From Vigna angularis (lineage: Eukaryota > Streptophyta > Magnoliopsida > Fabales > Fabaceae), in contig NC_068975.1 in the NCBI RefSeq assembly GCF_016808095.1, forward strand, positions 28,757,501 to 28,821,500: a stretch of DNA of 64,000 nt, in the 5' to 3' direction. Below, piece after piece: positions 12,756-24,810 of the stretch. The position numbers and the translations under genes were made by a program. Within the stretch, counting starts at the first letter, position 1. The number at the start of each line of letters is the position of its first letter. Below the pieces are notes generated by a model, which saw only the letters and a program-made list of their open reading frames with translations, was not told where the DNA came from and did not search any database.

Positions 12756-13989
12756 ATGGGCGGTCATTACCAAGTTTATGCTGAGGGTGCTTCTATTGAT
12801 AGACCTCCTTTGTTTACGGGAAAATTATGCGTTTTGAAAAGTAAGAATGCAAATATTTTTGGAGTCTATTGACAAGGGTATTTGGGAAGTTGTTATGAAT
12901 GGACCAATTGTTCCCACTATTTTTGTAAATGATATGCAGGTAGAAAAACCATTTTTACAATGGACTATGGATGAAAATAGAATGGCACAATATGATGTTA
13001 GGGCTAGGAACATAATTTTATCTGCACTAACCCTTGATGATTTTTTCAAAGTTTCTGTTTATGAAAGTACTCAGGAAATGTGGGAATTTTTAAGAGTCAC
13101 TCATGATAAAGTCACAGATGTTGTTAAGTTGACGTTGTCTGATTCAAGCTCCTCAAGCTCAAACAATTCAAATGAGCAGGAAAATCTATGCTTAATGGCC
13201 AACAATGAATCATCTAAAAGCCAACTCTTGAAGAAAAAGAAGGACAATCAAGGCTCCTCATCAAGCTTTAAATGTTATGGATGTGGTGAAAGAGGCCATA
13301 TAAAAGCCGCTTGTCCAATTATCAAGAAAATTCACAAAAAGAAGAAGGTCCACATTGCTTGGGTTGATAATGACTCAAGTAGTTCAAGTGATTCTGTTGA
13401 AGAAGCAAACTTATGTTTGACAGTTAATGTTGATGACACTGCAAGCCAAGTAAGTTGTTCTAATTCTGAATCTAGTGAATTTGATTTGCAAAAAGCTTTT
13501 CTTGAATTGCTTGATGAATCTGAAAAATTGAATGCTGCTCATAAAAATTTGAAAAAGGAATTTAAAGAATTGCGAATTAAATATGAGAAGGCATTAGATG
13601 AGGAAGTAAGTTTGAGAAATAAAATTTGCAACTTGGAAATGAAAGAGTCTTCAAATGTTGAACATCCTGTTGAATGTCTTTCATGTAAGAGTCATATGCT
13701 TGATATTGATATTCTTGAAAATCTTCTTGAAGTTGCAACTGGAAATAATAATGTTGAAATGCCTATAACTGTTAGAAAGGTTTATAAAAACAAAAGTGTT
13801 TTTAAAAGTAAGAACAAAATTAAAAGAACCCGTAGGGTATGGGTTGAAAAAGGAACTGTGTCTTATAGAAACCCAAATGTTGGCACATGCTTTTATTGTA
13901 TGAAAAAGGGGCACACTTCTAACAAATGTAGAATTAAACATTTTGATGTTCCAAATGGAAAATATGTTTGGATTCCTGTTATAAAGTAA
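12756..13989 (+). pseudogene. Damaged Copia gag relic
   Basis: The ancestral start is probably ATG 12756 (MGGHYQVYAEGASIDRPPLF). The frame is then broken near 12823 by a small indel, and the conserved Trp of the YAFWK motif has become TGA. The open frame therefore restarts at Met 12847 and runs 380 codons to TAA 13989. It shows the UBN2/Copia gag region (residues about 1-90), an apparent internal deletion, a Ser-rich stretch, a CCHC zinc knuckle (CYGCGERGHIKAAC, about residue 142), a Lys/Glu-rich predicted coiled coil (about 215-270) and a second knuckle (CFYCMKKGHTSNKC, about 349). Just past the stop, a frame encoding NLKGPK, normally followed by pol, is recognisable. It probably gives no normal Gag, though the 380-codon frame could still be translated. 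Confidence 0.85.
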
Positions 13990-14193
13990 ATTGTCTCTAA
14001 CCTCAAAGGACCCAAATGAGATTATGAGGACAAAAATTCTATTGTTTTGTTTTGCAGGTTAAGTTTTCAAAAGGAAAAGAAGACTCTATGGTATCCTTGT
14101 ATTTTTTAAAGAGCTTTGAAATAATTTATGAATGTTAGATGTGTCTTAGGTTGAAAATTTGGCCCAAATTTGTGTTTTTCGGAAATTAACGTA

Positions 14194-14310
14194 AATAATC
14201 GATTACCAAGGGTAATAATCGATTATCTCGTCCTCAAAAATTTGGATTTTGACATTTTGGCTCTCAAATAATCGATTATTTAAAGTAATAATCGATTATC
14301 TTAAGTCACA
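14194..14310 (+). repeat. Two further palindrome pairs between gag and the purine tracts
   Basis: AATAATCGATTA-type motifs start at 14194, 14214, 14277 and 14297. Both pairs keep the exact 20-bp spacing seen in the LTRs, while the two pairs are 83 bp apart. They lie in non-coding DNA about 600-730 bp upstream of the 3' LTR, where Sireviruses are reported to carry palindromic motifs. Confidence 0.9.
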
Positions 14311-14735
14311 GCGTAAAAAAAAAAAACAAAAAACAAAACTTTCTTTTAAAATTTTTAAGGAATCGGTCTTTGATTTTTAAAGGGAATATTACTTTTAAGG
14401 GAGTAATTTTTAATGAATTAAAAGGACCCAAATTCTTTTTAAGTTAACAAATTTAGGGGAGCATAAAGATTAGATGTTTTTCTGATTATGATAAAAAATG
14501 AGGAAATCTATTTTTGATTGACATATTATGGGATAACTGGTACCTATATAACGGGAAGATATATGAGTTTGTTAGATATCTTATTTTTATCTCTATTATG
14601 GATGAATTAATATTGTTTGTACTTCTTAATTAGAGTTGAATTTCTGTTGTTCTTATATTCCATGAGGTATTATGTTCTTTCATGTTATGAAATTTCAATT
14701 TTATTTCTGTTTTGAAATGCATCAATTCCTTTATT

Positions 14736-14927
14736 GAGGGGGAGAAAAATTTGAGGGGGAATTTTTCCACTTTTTTACTTTTTGCTTATGATAAAAAAGG
14801 GGGAGAAAACTTCTAATTTAAGTAGTGCAGTTATTACTAACATGTTTGTAAGTATGAAATCTGTGCAGGAAATTAGAAATGCTTTTAACAAGAAGATATT
14901 TTTGATCATCATCAAAAAGGGGGAGAT
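14736..14927 (+). other. Multiple polypurine tracts before the 3' LTR
   Basis: Four G-rich purine runs follow one another: GAGGGGGAGAAAAA (about 14736), GAGGGGGAA (about 14753), AAAAAAGGGGGAGAAAAC (about 14793) and AAAAAGGGGGAGA (14914-14926). The last abuts the 3' LTR and is the likely plus-strand primer. Repeated AAGGGGGAG tracts are a recognised Sirevirus trait. Confidence 0.8.
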
Positions 14928-15997
14928 TGTTACCAATGAGGAGCATTGGTCTCTTAAAGCTACTGTGAAATTTTGATGATGATAAAAGCTGAAGAATTAA
15001 AGACTCTAAATGCATCTTTGTTAAACGCATTTTGTAGAAACAAATGTATAGGATAAAATGTAATGATGTAAAAACTCTTAGAAGTTTTCGTATTTAGTGA
15101 GTCATTGCACAAATAATCGATTATCAAGAGGAATAATCAATTATCATGAGCCAGTTTAGAAGAGAGTTGCTTGCGCCAATAATCGATTATTACACAGAAT
15201 AATCTATTATCACTGTTTCATTTAATTCTGTCCAAGTCTCTGGAATAATCGATTATTGCTCAGGATAATCGATTATCACTTTTTTGAAAACCCCATAACG
15301 GACACAAATAATCGATTATCACTTATGATAATCGATTATCAGTGGCAGTTGGGAGATGTCTTTTCAATTTTTGATCATGCACGAAACTAGGCTTATAAAT
15401 AGAGGTCTTCACAGCTCTTTAGAAACTAACTTTTCAATTGAGAGTATTAGAGCTTTGTGCCTAAGGGAAGCTCTCTGTGAGTGAAAAGGATCTATGCCAT
15501 TTTGAGAATACAGTTTTTCTGAGGAAGTTCTCAAAGTGATAGAGTGCTCTTGTCTGGTCTTGTGAATAGGAGAAGTTCGCGCTTTGTGTGTCAAAGGTCG
15601 GAGCAGTTCTCTTCAAGTTGACAGAGCTGTTGCTTCCGGTTCGTGCGTCGAAGGAAGCTCTTTCGGTTCGTTTGTCGAAGAAAGGTGTTTTCTATTCTTT
15701 GCTCATTTCATTTATCTTGTAATCTGTACAACTATATTTTTAGTGAAAAAGGTTAATCACTATTTATAGTGATTAACGACTGGACGTAGAATCTTTTGAT
15801 TCGAACCAGGATGAAAATCCAGTGTTGATTTTCTTGATCCCTAAACTCTTAGCACATCAACTGTTCGATAAAAGTTCGCTAAGAAAATCAATTTTTGAAA
15901 CCGACTATTTTAACTTGTGTTGTGATTGTTACACGCTTTCCGCTATCTATATTTTATTCCATTGCGCGACTCTATAACGGTACCGATTGTTCCCACA
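14928..15997 (+). repeat. 3' LTR of the Copia element (1070 bp)
   Basis: Same ends and layout as the 5' LTR, including TATAAATA at 15394-15401. It keeps a 26-bp near-perfect hairpin at 15752-15777 (12-bp arms around TT) that is missing from the 5' LTR. That deletion looks like recombination between two TAGTGA words. Confidence 0.93.
15112..15340 (+). repeat. Array of four paired palindromes in U3 (3' LTR)
   Basis: Motif starts are 15112, 15132, 15178, 15198, 15244, 15264, 15307 and 15327, so the 20-bp pair spacing and the 66/66/63 period are fully retained. One copy (15198) has changed from CGATT to CTATT; the copy at 15132 has CAATT, as in the 5' LTR. Confidence 0.9.
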
Positions 15998-16222
15998 ATG
16001 ATATGCTTTCCTGACATGTCAACAACTCGGTCTTTTCCATCTATCCAGCCACCAGTAAGTTATAAGCTTATAGTAAGAAATTGTATTATTTATCTATATA
16101 TTTATTCTTAGTTTTGTAGTTTTACTTTTGTTATCTAATTTTGTTAATTTTAAAATTCTTAAGATAAATTTTTATCAAAAAATTAAGTTGGATTGACACC
16201 TAACTATTTTATTAAGAAAAAA

Positions 16223-16257
<35 letters not shown>

Positions 16258-18780
16258 CTTTTTTAATCGAATCCTATAAACACTTCTTCCCGTCAACAAT
16301 TTTTTTACTATTGGATATTCATTTTTCAAGTCTCTTTTTTTCTCTATCGAAAGGTAGGATGTATGTGAAAAATTCTCTCACGCTTAAGTTAATACTTTGT
16401 TGGAAATTCTAGTCAAATTCAAATTGATTTTAAAAATAAAGTCAAGGTATGGTTAAAATAATATTTATAAGTATATTTTGTTGATCTTGGACCCATCTAA
16501 ATGGGTCATAGTTACGAGCCGATTGGTCCAAAGATCTAATGGACAACTTATCTTTAAGCAATTCCACTTATTTTTTTTATTAAGTTATTCAATATGAAAG
16601 TGTCTCTGAGATACACAAAGAGGTACTGATAAACGATACTCCATCTAATAATACAATCCTATATATTTAATCATGATTCATAAAATATCCAATAATCCAC
16701 CTATCAATTATACTAGCTACAAATTACCTACTTGATAAACAATGTCATATCCTTATCTTTAAAAACTATAATTAGCAAAATTGAAAAATCTTCAACGGCA
16801 CATACAAAAATATATATCTTTTGTATGACTAATTAAAACTACTTTTTAACATTTTGTTTTAAAGTTTTTAATTGACTATTATATAGTTCTTAGTTCACTT
16901 ACAGTATAGTCGGTAAAAATTTAAACATTTCTTAACATTTAATCACATTTCATTTTTTATATAGGACTCTTTAATGTTTTTTAAATGATAGTTTATATAC
17001 TTTTTTATTCTATTGCTTTAATTAAATTATTCACAGTTTTTTTATATTATTTATTTTTACTTCTCACTCTCTTTCTTTTAATTCAACCAATTTCACTTCC
17101 CACTTTATTTATTTCCTTTTCCTTCACTTATTCATCCATTTTCTACTTTCTTTTCTTTTTGAAAGAAGGAAGTAAATAAATAATAAAATAAGTTTTTTCA
17201 TAAAACCAAAATTAGCTTATAACAAGTTCGAAAATAAAATAAAAATAAAAATATTATATAAGAAAACTTTTACAAATTATTTTAAATATAAATTAACTTT
17301 AATTTATAAATATGACACTTCAAAATATATAATTTTAAGTATAGTAAAACATTCAAATTAGACAAAATGTTAGTTTTGCATAATCAACTTATATTACATA
17401 GTTCAAATTTATAGAACTATAACAAAGACACATAGCACAAAACATATTGAGAAATCAATAGCTTCTTTCTTGCTTTAGTTCTTAAAAAATTACCTAAACA
17501 AGGTCATATAGCGTGATCACAAAATACAGATAGAATGCAAGAATGATCAATTATTAAAGTAACACACAATAATCCGTAATAATACATATATAATCACACA
17601 TCATGGTTGTAAATGGTTATTTAATTGAAAACAATATTATTTAAGTTTGGTTATTTAAGGCGACTGTTACTTTAAACGATTTTACTTCATTTTTTTATAT
17701 GATTCTAAGTTTACTTTAATAAACAGTTGTGATTATTATGACAAATAGTTTAGTAACACATTTTTTAATGTTACAAACTTCTGTCACAAAAACAACATTA
17801 ATTCTTTTTTGACTAATTTTGTGATAGCTTTTTTTTTTTTTAAAAAAAGTTATAACAAAATTAATAATATCGTCACAAAACCTATCGCAGTTTATAATGA
17901 TTTCATAAAAGAAAATTATAATAGTAAACCAATACCAGCGTAGAGCCACACTCGTTTTTAGTTAAAAAAATTAAATACTTTTGTTCTATATTATTTCTTA
18001 TGACCAATCTAAATTTCCACATACTAATCTATGAATATTGGGGATTGTTCTATTGATTAAAGGGTTTAAGTACTCATTATTTATTAATGTGATTTGGTGC
18101 ATAAACTAGTGATATTTAAAAGAAAAAGTGAAGTATCCTGAATTTAAAATCATCCAATAATCCTCGTGCATGTTATAAAAGAAAAATTATAACAATTTGA
18201 TGCACGTGTACTTAAAATATTTATTATATCAGTGGTCTTAAAAAATTTGAATAGGAAGATAAATTTTTTGTTATATAATTTGGAGGTAGTCTAAACCAAG
18301 ATTTTGATGAGCATGCCACTTTAATTAGTGGCTCTAATTGATTCTTGCAAGAAATTCTAGAAACCATCAATGGAGAAAAGAGAGTCTATATACCTTTTTT
18401 GTTTCATGTTCTCTTTGTTCTAACCCAGGTAAATACTTTATTTAGTGGTCAACTGCTTATAAATTGGACCAAATCAATCACCTTAAATTGCTCTTAAATG
18501 CCAACTTGCCGACAACAATGTAATAATTCAACTCACCCTCTTTATAATACACCCTTAAAAGTTTCTACATCATTATATAAAACTATAAAAAGTAGCATGG
18601 ATCAAAACGTTAAGCATATAAAATAAAATGAAATAATCTTTTAACTTCAATAACCCCAGTAATAAACAAAATTCGAGTATATATTTTAGAGATCTTTTAC
18701 ATCAAGTAAAAATAAGAATTACTATATATAAACCAATCTTAAAATTGATTCATATAAGATGAAATTTAGATTTATATTTG

Positions 18781-18783
<3 letters not shown>

Positions 18784-18869
<86 letters not shown>
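18784..18869. repeat. (AT)n microsatellite, 86 bp
   Basis: Uninterrupted dinucleotide AT repeat, a likely polymorphic SSR. Confidence 0.97.
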
Positions 18870-18873
<4 letters not shown>

Positions 18874-19489
18874 AATTTCTCTTGTTTTTATTCGGTGTGG
18901 AATTTTCAACATGATACTTATTCGATCTTATTACGTCTTCTTATCTCCTTTAAATAAAGTTGAAAATAATAATTAAAATTAATTAAGATCAATTAAATTA
19001 AGAAAAAAATACATGCTTTTATTAAAAAAAGAAGTCATAAAACATATACTCTGGTACAAAACACTTTTAAAAAAATATCGATGGAAATGAAGTAGACATG
19101 AAATAAAACTATAATATTTTCATATTATCTTAATATAAAAAGCATACCATGCGCCATAAAATAGGGATATCTGGAAGACCGACAACACAACGTACTGATT
19201 AGGCCCAGGAACAGAATAATAAAACTAGGAAACAAGTTGAAACAGTGTTTCTTTTCTTTGTTTTCGGTAATATGTAAGTTAATTTGAATTCCATAATCAC
19301 GTAATTAAATTCAAATTTTGTAATTAAAAAAAACACGATTGAAAGAGAAACTTTATTAAAAATAACGTATTAAGTTTTAATTATCATAAAAGAAACAATT
19401 ATAATATATTATTGACGTAAAATTCCCTTGTACCTTGTATATTAGTGATTGATAGAAGAAGAAAAAATGTTGAGAGGGTTTGACTGTTG

Positions 19490-19760
19490 AATAAGGTGTG
19501 CATGGGTAATCTCACATCACTCGAGACGGCGACATATCGGTTGTTCTTGTTAAAACCACCAAACACGACCTTGGATTTTCTGTCGGTTGTTCCCATGTGG
19601 TTGCGCTGACACAGCACAGGTCAGAGAGAGAATGAAGTGGCAACCACCGACAGCGCCGCCGAGACCCGTTGCCTTAACGTTCCCCTTCTTCTTCTTCTCC
19701 AGCTAAGACCTGCGACACTGCCCTACGCTTCGCACGTGAATAGCATGTGCACTGAACTTA
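19490..19760 (+). other. GC-richer island with a short ATG frame, unidentified
   Basis: An ATG at 19632 opens a 24-codon frame beginning MKWQPPTAPPRPVALTF and ending at TAA, or possibly at a splice site. A 149-codon frame also crosses the island, but it begins at GTG and most of it lies in AT-rich DNA without family resemblance. This could be a decayed first exon or chance; no function is assigned. Confidence 0.2.
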
Positions 19761-21679
19761 ACCTCATGCGATCAAATCAAATGATTAAATCTAATCTATT
19801 TCTTTTAGTACTGTTAGCGTCGTTTATTACGTGCCCTGCATGTGTTTGTCTCCACTGCCTCTGTACTGCACAATCATCCATAACACGATATCCACGAACT
19901 CATCATACCTCTTTGAACCATCTCTTCTCTTCCCACTCTTCTAAATCATGCCGTTTCAAATCGTGTTACAGAAGTTCTTTCCTCAAAAGTTTTTTCATTG
20001 CTGAAACTCTTGTCAAAATTTTGCAACTACATCTTTGTCGCGCACTGTTACGAAACCTAAAATGGAAATATATACAAATTTTCTAAACAGAAAGCACCCT
20101 AATCAGACTCTGCAACTTCATAACTCAAATATTCAATATCACTGGTTAAGCAACGATGATCAAATATGAGTTGATTCGGGTGTTCATGATATGTATAATA
20201 TTTATTATTTAAGAACTTGTGTAATTATACACAACAGAAAATGAAAAATATATAATTGCTACTTATGAAGGATTTTTCTGTATGTAAACAAGAAAAAACA
20301 TAGAAACAGAGGAAAGACGTGCTAAATTAACGCTTGATTGTCTCGTATTATCCCAACAAGTAACAACGTATAATATGTTCACACGATTCACAATTTAGAA
20401 GAAATAAAGGGAATCATCATCGTGTAATTAAAATAGTAACAAATAGAAATGATATTGAATACATTGATGGGACTGAATATGTGAAAAGTAGAAAAAAAGA
20501 ACAAGTTATTATGCATTAGAAAGTCTGAACTCTACAATTTTACACTGGTATTTAATTACATAATATTAATTTATTATGATTATCGTAAAAATTATATTAA
20601 TGTTATTGTATAAATATTAAAGGAAAAATAAATAAAGAAAGAGAAGAAAAAGGCACTCCCAATAAGGAACATATAGCAAAGGTCGTTGAACTGTTGGTGT
20701 TCTACAGTTACGAGCTATACAAAGCGTGAGTTAGAAGCGAAGGCAGAATATTCCAAAACCGCGTAAAGTACGTTTGCTTTCATATTTATATTATAAAGCC
20801 AACTGGTAGTGAACTTTTAACTTTTCAAAATAAATATATCAATTTCTATAAAATTTAATAACTTTTCGGAAAACAATAAAGTTAACGCGTCAAAATAATA
20901 TTATAAACACAAATATTTATATACATTAAAAATTGTTCTGATATTACTACTTAATTGAAATCGATTCTGAAAATAAAATAAGGGTCTATTTGTGACGTTG
21001 CCTTTTTAGTTTTGTGCGCAAGGAATGCAATAATCCATGAAAACTTTACAACAGCTCTAACTATTGTCAGTCACCTCGGGTGTGGTTGAAAAGTGGAGAG
21101 AGAAGCACAGTGAATAAGTTAGAAATATTGGGTTTGGATAAAAAAGAAGAAACTTTAATAATATGGGATTTTGCTTTTTAGTTTGTAAAGGGAAAGATAT
21201 TAGTGTATCTTTATTTTTCTAAATTACACTAATCTAACCTTTTTGCACTCAATGGTCTTATATCATAATTATAAATATAGAAGACGATATAATAACAAAC
21301 TTTTTGTATTTAGATGTATTGATCTAGTATAATGCCTAAAATCTACTTTAAGATTATTTTGTGAGAATGTTAAAATTAGATTAAACGCAAAGAAAAAGAG
21401 TAAAATACTTGTATTGTCATCCTGGTGGAGGGAATTATCCAATATTGGCTCAAATGGTTATAGTTGGGCAAATAATTGAAATACAATATAATTTTTTTAT
21501 TGTAGCATTAAATGATGATCACATAAAGACTGAATGTGTTGGTAGATTATGTATATGATGACGAAGGATGACATGTACATGTTGGCTACAAGACGAAGTA
21601 ATTAAGTGGACCAAGGAATATAATATTTTTGTAACAGAGTATTACTATAAATACTTAAATTATTGAAGTATGAAAATCT

Positions 21680-22597
21680 TACTACCGTCAAAATGGTTGA
21701 AAGTGTGAGTCAATCCAGTTAATCTTAAGTTGGATTGAAAAAAAATGTAAATTTTTTGATGCGAGCCAATTTTGACCCCGCTTGCTAAGAATCCGGCTCA
21801 TACGGGTTGAACCCGTGATGGGTCGGGTTGGCTCACCAATCCACCTATTTTTTTAATTAAATTAATTATTTAAATCCTATTTTTTTTATTGAAATTAAAT
21901 TAATTATTCAAAATGTACAATCTTTACTTAGCAATAGAGCTTTTCGCGCTGCTGTCTTTCCAAAAGTTTGTCTCTGCAAATTAAACCCTAAGATTATAGA
22001 TTGGATAATATTATAGACGGAGATAAAAAAGAAATACTTCAAGAGAGCATAATACTGTGGATTTATCCATTTAGGACTCCAATTTAATAGATGAATAATA
22101 TTATAGATTGGATAATTCAGGAATATATCATTTGTTTTATCTTGTTTTTAGACCTATCTACACGCATGACAGTTTTATCTTGTGCTATATATTTTTGTTA
22201 ATGGCTATATGTAGTTTCTTGGTCAAACGGTTGTGTGTGTATGTCTCAGTAAATTAAATTGGCAAAATTTTATGCTTCATAGCTTAGAATATATATAATA
22301 ATATATTTCTTTTGTTTCATTTTCTTTTATATCAATTGGTCCAATTATTATTGTTTTAATTTGATCGATCAATGTAACATGTTATAAGAATCTGAGAAGA
22401 GAAGGGTGAAAAAAAGTTAATTAAGTGAGCCAATGAGCAAACTCGTTTAACCCACCAACCTGTGGTGGGTCGGGTCGAGTTCGAATTTTTTTGGCTCGCT
22501 AATAAATGAGTCGGGTTGGGTTGACTCACTAAGTGGCCAAACCCGTGGTGGATCGGTCAAGTCGGGTCGGGCCGAATTACCCGTTTTGACCGCTCTA
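21680..22597. mobile_element. hAT-like non-autonomous element, copy 2
   Basis: The right end reads CCGTTTTGACCGCTCTA and the left end TACTACCGTCAAAATGG, giving terminal inverted repeats TAGAGCGGTCAAAACGGG with mismatches. The 8-bp sequence GAAAATCT occurs on both sides (21672-21679 and 22598-22605), the duplication size of hAT transposons. Subterminal blocks (GGTGGGTCGGGTCG, GAGTCGGGTTGG, GACTCACTAAG) match copy 1 at 9553-10049. No transposase-like frame is present. Confidence 0.88.
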
Positions 22598-22605
22598 GAA
22601 AATCT

Positions 22606-24805
22606 GATAGTAATATTACATTATCAAATAAAATTACTAATAAATTTTGATATTTTATTTATTGATGGGAGTTTTTGTAGGCTAGTGAGGTGAGTTATTG
22701 TGGTTTAATTATTTGTTGATAGAATTTATCGATAAAGTTACACTGGTTGTTTATTAATAGATGTTGAATGTTGATAATTCAATAGAAAAATTAAAATAAA
22801 ATTTCTAAATTCAAAACAAGAGTTCAGCCTTGTTTTTTCTTATTCTCAGTCTCTAAAATTAAGAATGACAATAATAAGGAATCAAAATAAAAAGTTTCAT
22901 TATGTCATACTCCTTTATATTTATTTGTAAAGTAAAAATCAATATTCATCCTCATTATATATTTAATGAATATAAGATTTTTTCTCATTTCAATCTTTTT
23001 TGAGTAACAGATATACTCCATACTTGTGCTCATTTACTATTTTAATATTAATTACTTATTTTTTATAAAAAATAAAAATCATATTAATGAATATATAATA
23101 TTATAGAATATTTAATATAAAAATGACATATTTTTATATAAATATTTAGAAATAAATTATCATATTATAAATTTCAAATTAAAAGTGAAAGAGTTATATA
23201 AAATATTTTACAATTATATATAAATAAAATTTGATGAGAATCAAAATATGTATATACTTTCACTTCTTACCAACTGAATGTTTTCATACTTATTTTTTAT
23301 AATAAAGTGTAATTGTAATTATTTAAAAATGACAGAGTATATATATGATTATCAGTGACAAAAACATATACTACACTTATATGATTGTTAAATGGAATAA
23401 GTAAAGAAGACATCAATTAATTATAATACTTATTTGTACTTTTATAATAAAGACTATATACATTTTTTTCAATTCAATGTATAGTTTTAAGTTTGTGAAA
23501 GAGTTGAATATTTTTAGGATTTCTTATATTTAATATACTTTTTTTTATTGATAAAAATAGAAGATAATGTCAAAGTATATAGATATTTTGACAAAATTAA
23601 TTGAAACAGCTTAAAAAAAGTAATTTATTTTCCTCCCTGTATATTCTTTAATATTAGGAGATAAGGAGAAAAGAATGATTACTTATTTTGTTGTCATATT
23701 ATAAGTTTGATTATTTATTGACACTCTTAATAAATAATATCAATTATTAAATTTGGTGGGTACTTTGAGTGAATTATAAACTTGATCCTCTTAAGCTCTC
23801 CTCTCTAAGCACATTTCGGCTATTTTCCCTAACATTATTTTTCAATTTTTTTTGTCATATAAACATGGAAGGTGTGTTTGGGTAGAATTTAGCCTCTTCT
23901 TTATAACGTATTAGATTCAAACCTACAATTTTAATTTAAAAGTTCAAATCTATTTTTTGTCAATATTTTTTTTAGGTTTAAATGCTTATTTCGTCTCCAT
24001 GTTAAAAAGTTAATTTCTGTTTAGTATCCGATTTTAAAAATGAAGACATTGGGTCTCTATGTTATAAAAAGTATATGAATAAGGTATTGTTCCTTAAATT
24101 GACAGAAATAGCGTTAAGTATTTAAAATCCAATTTTACTTTGTAGACTTTAATGTTATGAAAAGTATATGTGTTCCTTAAATTGACAGAAAGAGCGTTAA
24201 GCATTTAAAACCCAATTTTACTTTGTGAACCTTATTCATACATTTTTCATAACATATGGACGTCAATGTTTTTATTTTTTATTTTTCATTTTTCATAAGT
24301 ATTTAAGCCTTTTTTTAATTACTCAATTATAGCTAAATTAATGAGTGCAATTAAAAAATAAATAAAATTATTGCTTTAAATCACGTGTAGAAAAATGAGC
24401 TGGCAATCTGTTTGTTTGTTTGTTTTTTTCTGAAATGCTACTGAATTCTCACTCTTCAGGCTTTCCAAAAGAAGCATAGTGTCCTATGGCGCGTATAGGC
24501 CGAATGAGAAAATATATGGCTATTAGTTTTTCTCTCATTTTTAGAGAATCACCGATGAGATATGTCCAATATCTTAGATTATGACTTTCTTCTGATACAG
24601 AAACTTTCCATTTTTCCTTTTCATTTGTATGGTTTTTTACTAAATGGATATACCGATCACGGTTTTGGTCAAACTAATCGGTCCAAACAGTCGTTATAGA
24701 TGATAAAAGACTAATTAATAAAATAATTATTATTAATGGATAGTTAATAAGTATGTTAACAAATAATAATTAATTAATAAATTTGATTCTTATAAATTCT
24801 ATAAA
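22606..24805. other. AT-rich intergenic region
   Basis: Very AT-rich without recognisable genes, apart from a small fold-back repeat at 23974-24310 listed separately. It ends at the target duplication of the solo LTR at 24811. Confidence 0.5.
23974..24310. mobile_element. Small inverted-repeat (MITE-like) element
   Basis: Begins AGGTTTAAATGCTTAT and ends ATAAGTATTTAAGCCT, so the tips are inverted repeats. Inside, a block near 24060 is repeated inverted near 24240. An 83-bp segment is tandemly duplicated (units starting at 24088 and 24171, both with TGTTCCTTAAATTGACAGAAA). The tips resemble the GGTTTAAT-type ends of the MULEs at 27981 and 51569. Flanking T runs hide any target duplication. 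Confidence 0.6.
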
Positions 24806-24810
24806 CATGT

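Larger units (their letters stand above)
11671..15997 (+). mobile_element. Non-autonomous Sirevirus-like Copia LTR retrotransposon
   Basis: A complete element by its ends. Two LTRs begin TGTTACCAATG and end TTCCCACA; the flanks carry the 5-bp duplication ATGAT (11666-11670 and 15998-16002). Inside the 5' LTR lies a primer site like the 3' end of initiator tRNA-Met, and before the 3' LTR a purine tract AAAAAGGGGGAGA. The 2.2-kb interior holds only a damaged gag; protease, integrase, RT and RNase H are absent, so mobility would need an autonomous relative. Repeated purine tracts and palindromes between gag and the 3' LTR match features described for plant Sireviruses. By eye the LTRs differ at roughly 15-20 sites plus one 30-bp indel, suggesting a moderately young insertion. 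Confidence 0.93.
16003..21671. other. AT-rich intergenic region
   Basis: No gene recognised. It contains (AT)n tracts at 16227-16255 and 18784-18869, and an imperfect hairpin around 17815-17865 (a T run against an A run with matching flanks). A slightly GC-richer island lies near 19490-19760. The rest is AT-rich with no identifiable transposon ends. Confidence 0.55.

Noticed and set aside
17815..17865. Possible hairpin or terminator-like structure
   Set aside because: A T-run facing an A-run in AT-rich DNA; too weak to call an element or RNA gene.
19637..20086. 149-codon plus-strand frame
   Set aside because: Begins at GTG instead of ATG, has no recognisable domain and extends into AT-rich DNA. 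Only the small island around its start is noted.
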